DNA of 5,478 nt from Actinomycetes bacterium (lineage in GTDB: Bacteria > Actinomycetota > Actinomycetes > Mycobacteriales > Micromonosporaceae), in the NCBI GenBank assembly GCA_023437285.1, contig JAEZGP010000089.1:1-5478 (forward strand), written 5' to 3'. The translations under genes and the position numbers were made by a program. Below are positions 4,612-5,478 of this stretch, piece by piece. Numbering within the stretch: position 1 is the first letter of the stretch; each line of letters starts with the position of its first letter. The notes under the pieces were generated by a model. That model had not been told where the DNA came from. It did no database searches and was given only the letters and a program-made list of their open reading frames with translations.

Positions 4612-5478
4612 CCTGCCCGGTCTGCGGCACCGTCCCGGTGCCCGGAGCCAAGTTCTGCCACCACTGCGGCGCGGCCCTCGCCCCAGCGGCGACCCTGCCC
4701 GCGACGGAGCGGCGGGTCGTCACCGTGCTCTTCGGCGACCTGTCCGACTTCACGGCCTGGTCGGAGGGGGTCGACCCGGAGCGGGTCGGGGCGGTCACCG
4801 ACCGGGTCATGGCGGCGCTCGCCGGTGCGGTCAAGACCTTCGGCGGGCACGTCGACAAGCTCACCGGCGACGGCATCATGGCCGTGTTCGGCGCCCCCGT
4901 CGCGCACGAGGACGACGCCGAGCGGGCCGTGCGGGCCGCGCTGGCCATGCAGCGGGCCGTGCGCCGGGTGCTCGACGACGAACGCGGCGGCGGGGCGCCC
5001 GGTGGCCTGCGGCTCGGGCTCAACACCGGCGACGTCGTGGCGGGCGTGCAGGCCGGGCTGGAATACACCGTCATCGGCGACACCGTGAACACCGCGGCGC
5101 GGCTGGCCGACGCGGCGTCGATCGGCTCGACCTACGCCGGGGCGGTGACGAGCGCCGCGACCCGCCACGTCGCCTCCTGGCGCTGGTTGCGGCCGCTGCG
5201 ACTCAAAGGCAAACGCGACCCCGTCGAGGCGTACGAGCTGCTCGGCCTCGTCGACTCGCCCGGCACCCGCGCCGGCCTCGGCGACGAGGCGCCGTTCGTG
5301 GGCCGTGAGACCGAACTCGGCATCGTGTCCAGCCGCCTGGCCGAGGTCGCCGACCGGGGCGAACCGCGGGTTCTCGTGTTCACCGCCGAGGCGGGGCTGG
5401 GCAAGACCCGCTTCGCCGCCGAGGCCGCGCGGCTGGCCGCCGGCTACGACCGCAGTACGGGCGGCGGCGCGCGCGTGC
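4608..5478 (+). CDS. Zinc-ribbon/class III adenylate cyclase/AAA ATPase protein (3' end cut by window edge)
   Basis: The first 290 residues of a large multidomain cyclase; the frame is open at the right edge. Residues 3-20 form a zinc ribbon (CPVC...CHHC; C3, C6, C17, C20). Residues ~35-212 are a class III nucleotide cyclase: metal ligands D44 (FGDLSDFT) and D88 (LTGDGIMAVFG), purine-binding K84, and transition-state N161 and R165 (NTAAR). T154 stands where class IIIa enzymes have Asp, which marks class IIIb, the group containing bicarbonate-responsive cyclases related to mammalian soluble adenylyl cyclase. PFVGRE (229-234) opens an AAA/STAND ATPase with Walker A TAEAGLGKTRFA (259-270). Family members usually continue with TPR-like repeats, which would lie beyond the window. 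All catalytic residues are present, so cAMP synthesis is likely. No signal peptide or membrane helix is seen. The GTG overlaps the MBL stop by 4 bases, suggesting translational coupling; the zinc ribbon begins at residue 3, supporting this start. Confidence 0.94.
   Translation, partial: MTCPVCGTVPVPGAKFCHHCGAALAPAATLPATERRVVTVLFGDLSDFTAWSEGVDPERVGAVTDRVMAALAGAVKTFGGHVDKLTGDGIMAVFGAPVAHEDDAERAVRAALAMQRAVRRVLDDERGGGAPGGLRLGLNTGDVVAGVQAGLEYTVIGDTVNTAARLADAASIGSTYAGAVTSAATRHVASWRWLRPLRLKGKRDPVEAYELLGLVDSPGTRAGLGDEAPFVGRETELGIVSSRLAEVADRGEPRVLVFTAEAGLGKTRFAAEAARLAAGYDRSTGGGARV

Noticed and set aside
4436..5308. A 290-residue open frame overlapping the cyclase
   Set aside because: It is an Arg/Gly-rich shadow in another frame; the frame beginning at 4608 has the zinc ribbon, all cyclase catalytic residues and the Walker A motif.

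Overview
The window is very GC-rich, uses GTG starts freely and keeps long open frames on both strands, which points to a high-GC actinobacterium. Gene content and order suggest a mycelial actinomycete of the Micromonosporaceae type (inference; no marker gene fixes the genus). From memory, the core closely resembles the Mycobacterium tuberculosis block Rv3677c-Rv3678c-Rv3678A-Rv3679-Rv3680 (metallo-hydrolase, Rid protein, DUF4177 protein and two ArsA/Get3-type ATPases). This is therefore mainly a conserved actinobacterial neighbourhood, with a local membrane-protein gene and a large cyclase gene added.

The left half (1-2949) reads on the minus strand. In transcription order it holds a 409-residue protein with a repetitive Pro/Gly/Tyr-rich N-terminal half, one membrane helix and a small C-terminal domain (2949-1720). 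Next is a complete ArsA/Get3-like ATPase (1675-665), then a second ArsA-like ATPase that overlaps it by 8 bases and runs off the left edge (672-1). The two ATPases are probably heterodimer partners: only the first keeps the signature lysine of the deviant Walker A motif, and neither shows the cysteines expected of an arsenite pump.

Positions 2950-3075 are a divergent promoter region with a perfect 8-bp inverted repeat next to a candidate -10 box for the leftward genes.

The right half (3076-5478) reads on the plus strand: a 51-residue DUF4177 protein, a spacer with two identical 19-bp hairpin repeats, a RidA-family protein, an LACTB2-like metallo-beta-lactamase-fold hydrolase, and the start of a large zinc-ribbon/class IIIb adenylate cyclase/AAA ATPase protein. 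The cyclase overlaps the hydrolase by 4 bases (GTGA) and is cut by the right edge. All intergenic gaps are shorter than 130 bp. No tRNA, rRNA, CRISPR, insertion sequence or convincing terminator was seen.

How the parts work together is only partly clear. The ATPase pair may handle membrane or other client proteins, RidA removes reactive enamine/imine intermediates, and the cyclase makes cAMP. The least explained items are the repeat-rich membrane protein upstream of the ATPases, the twin hairpin repeats, and two starts that look leaderless.
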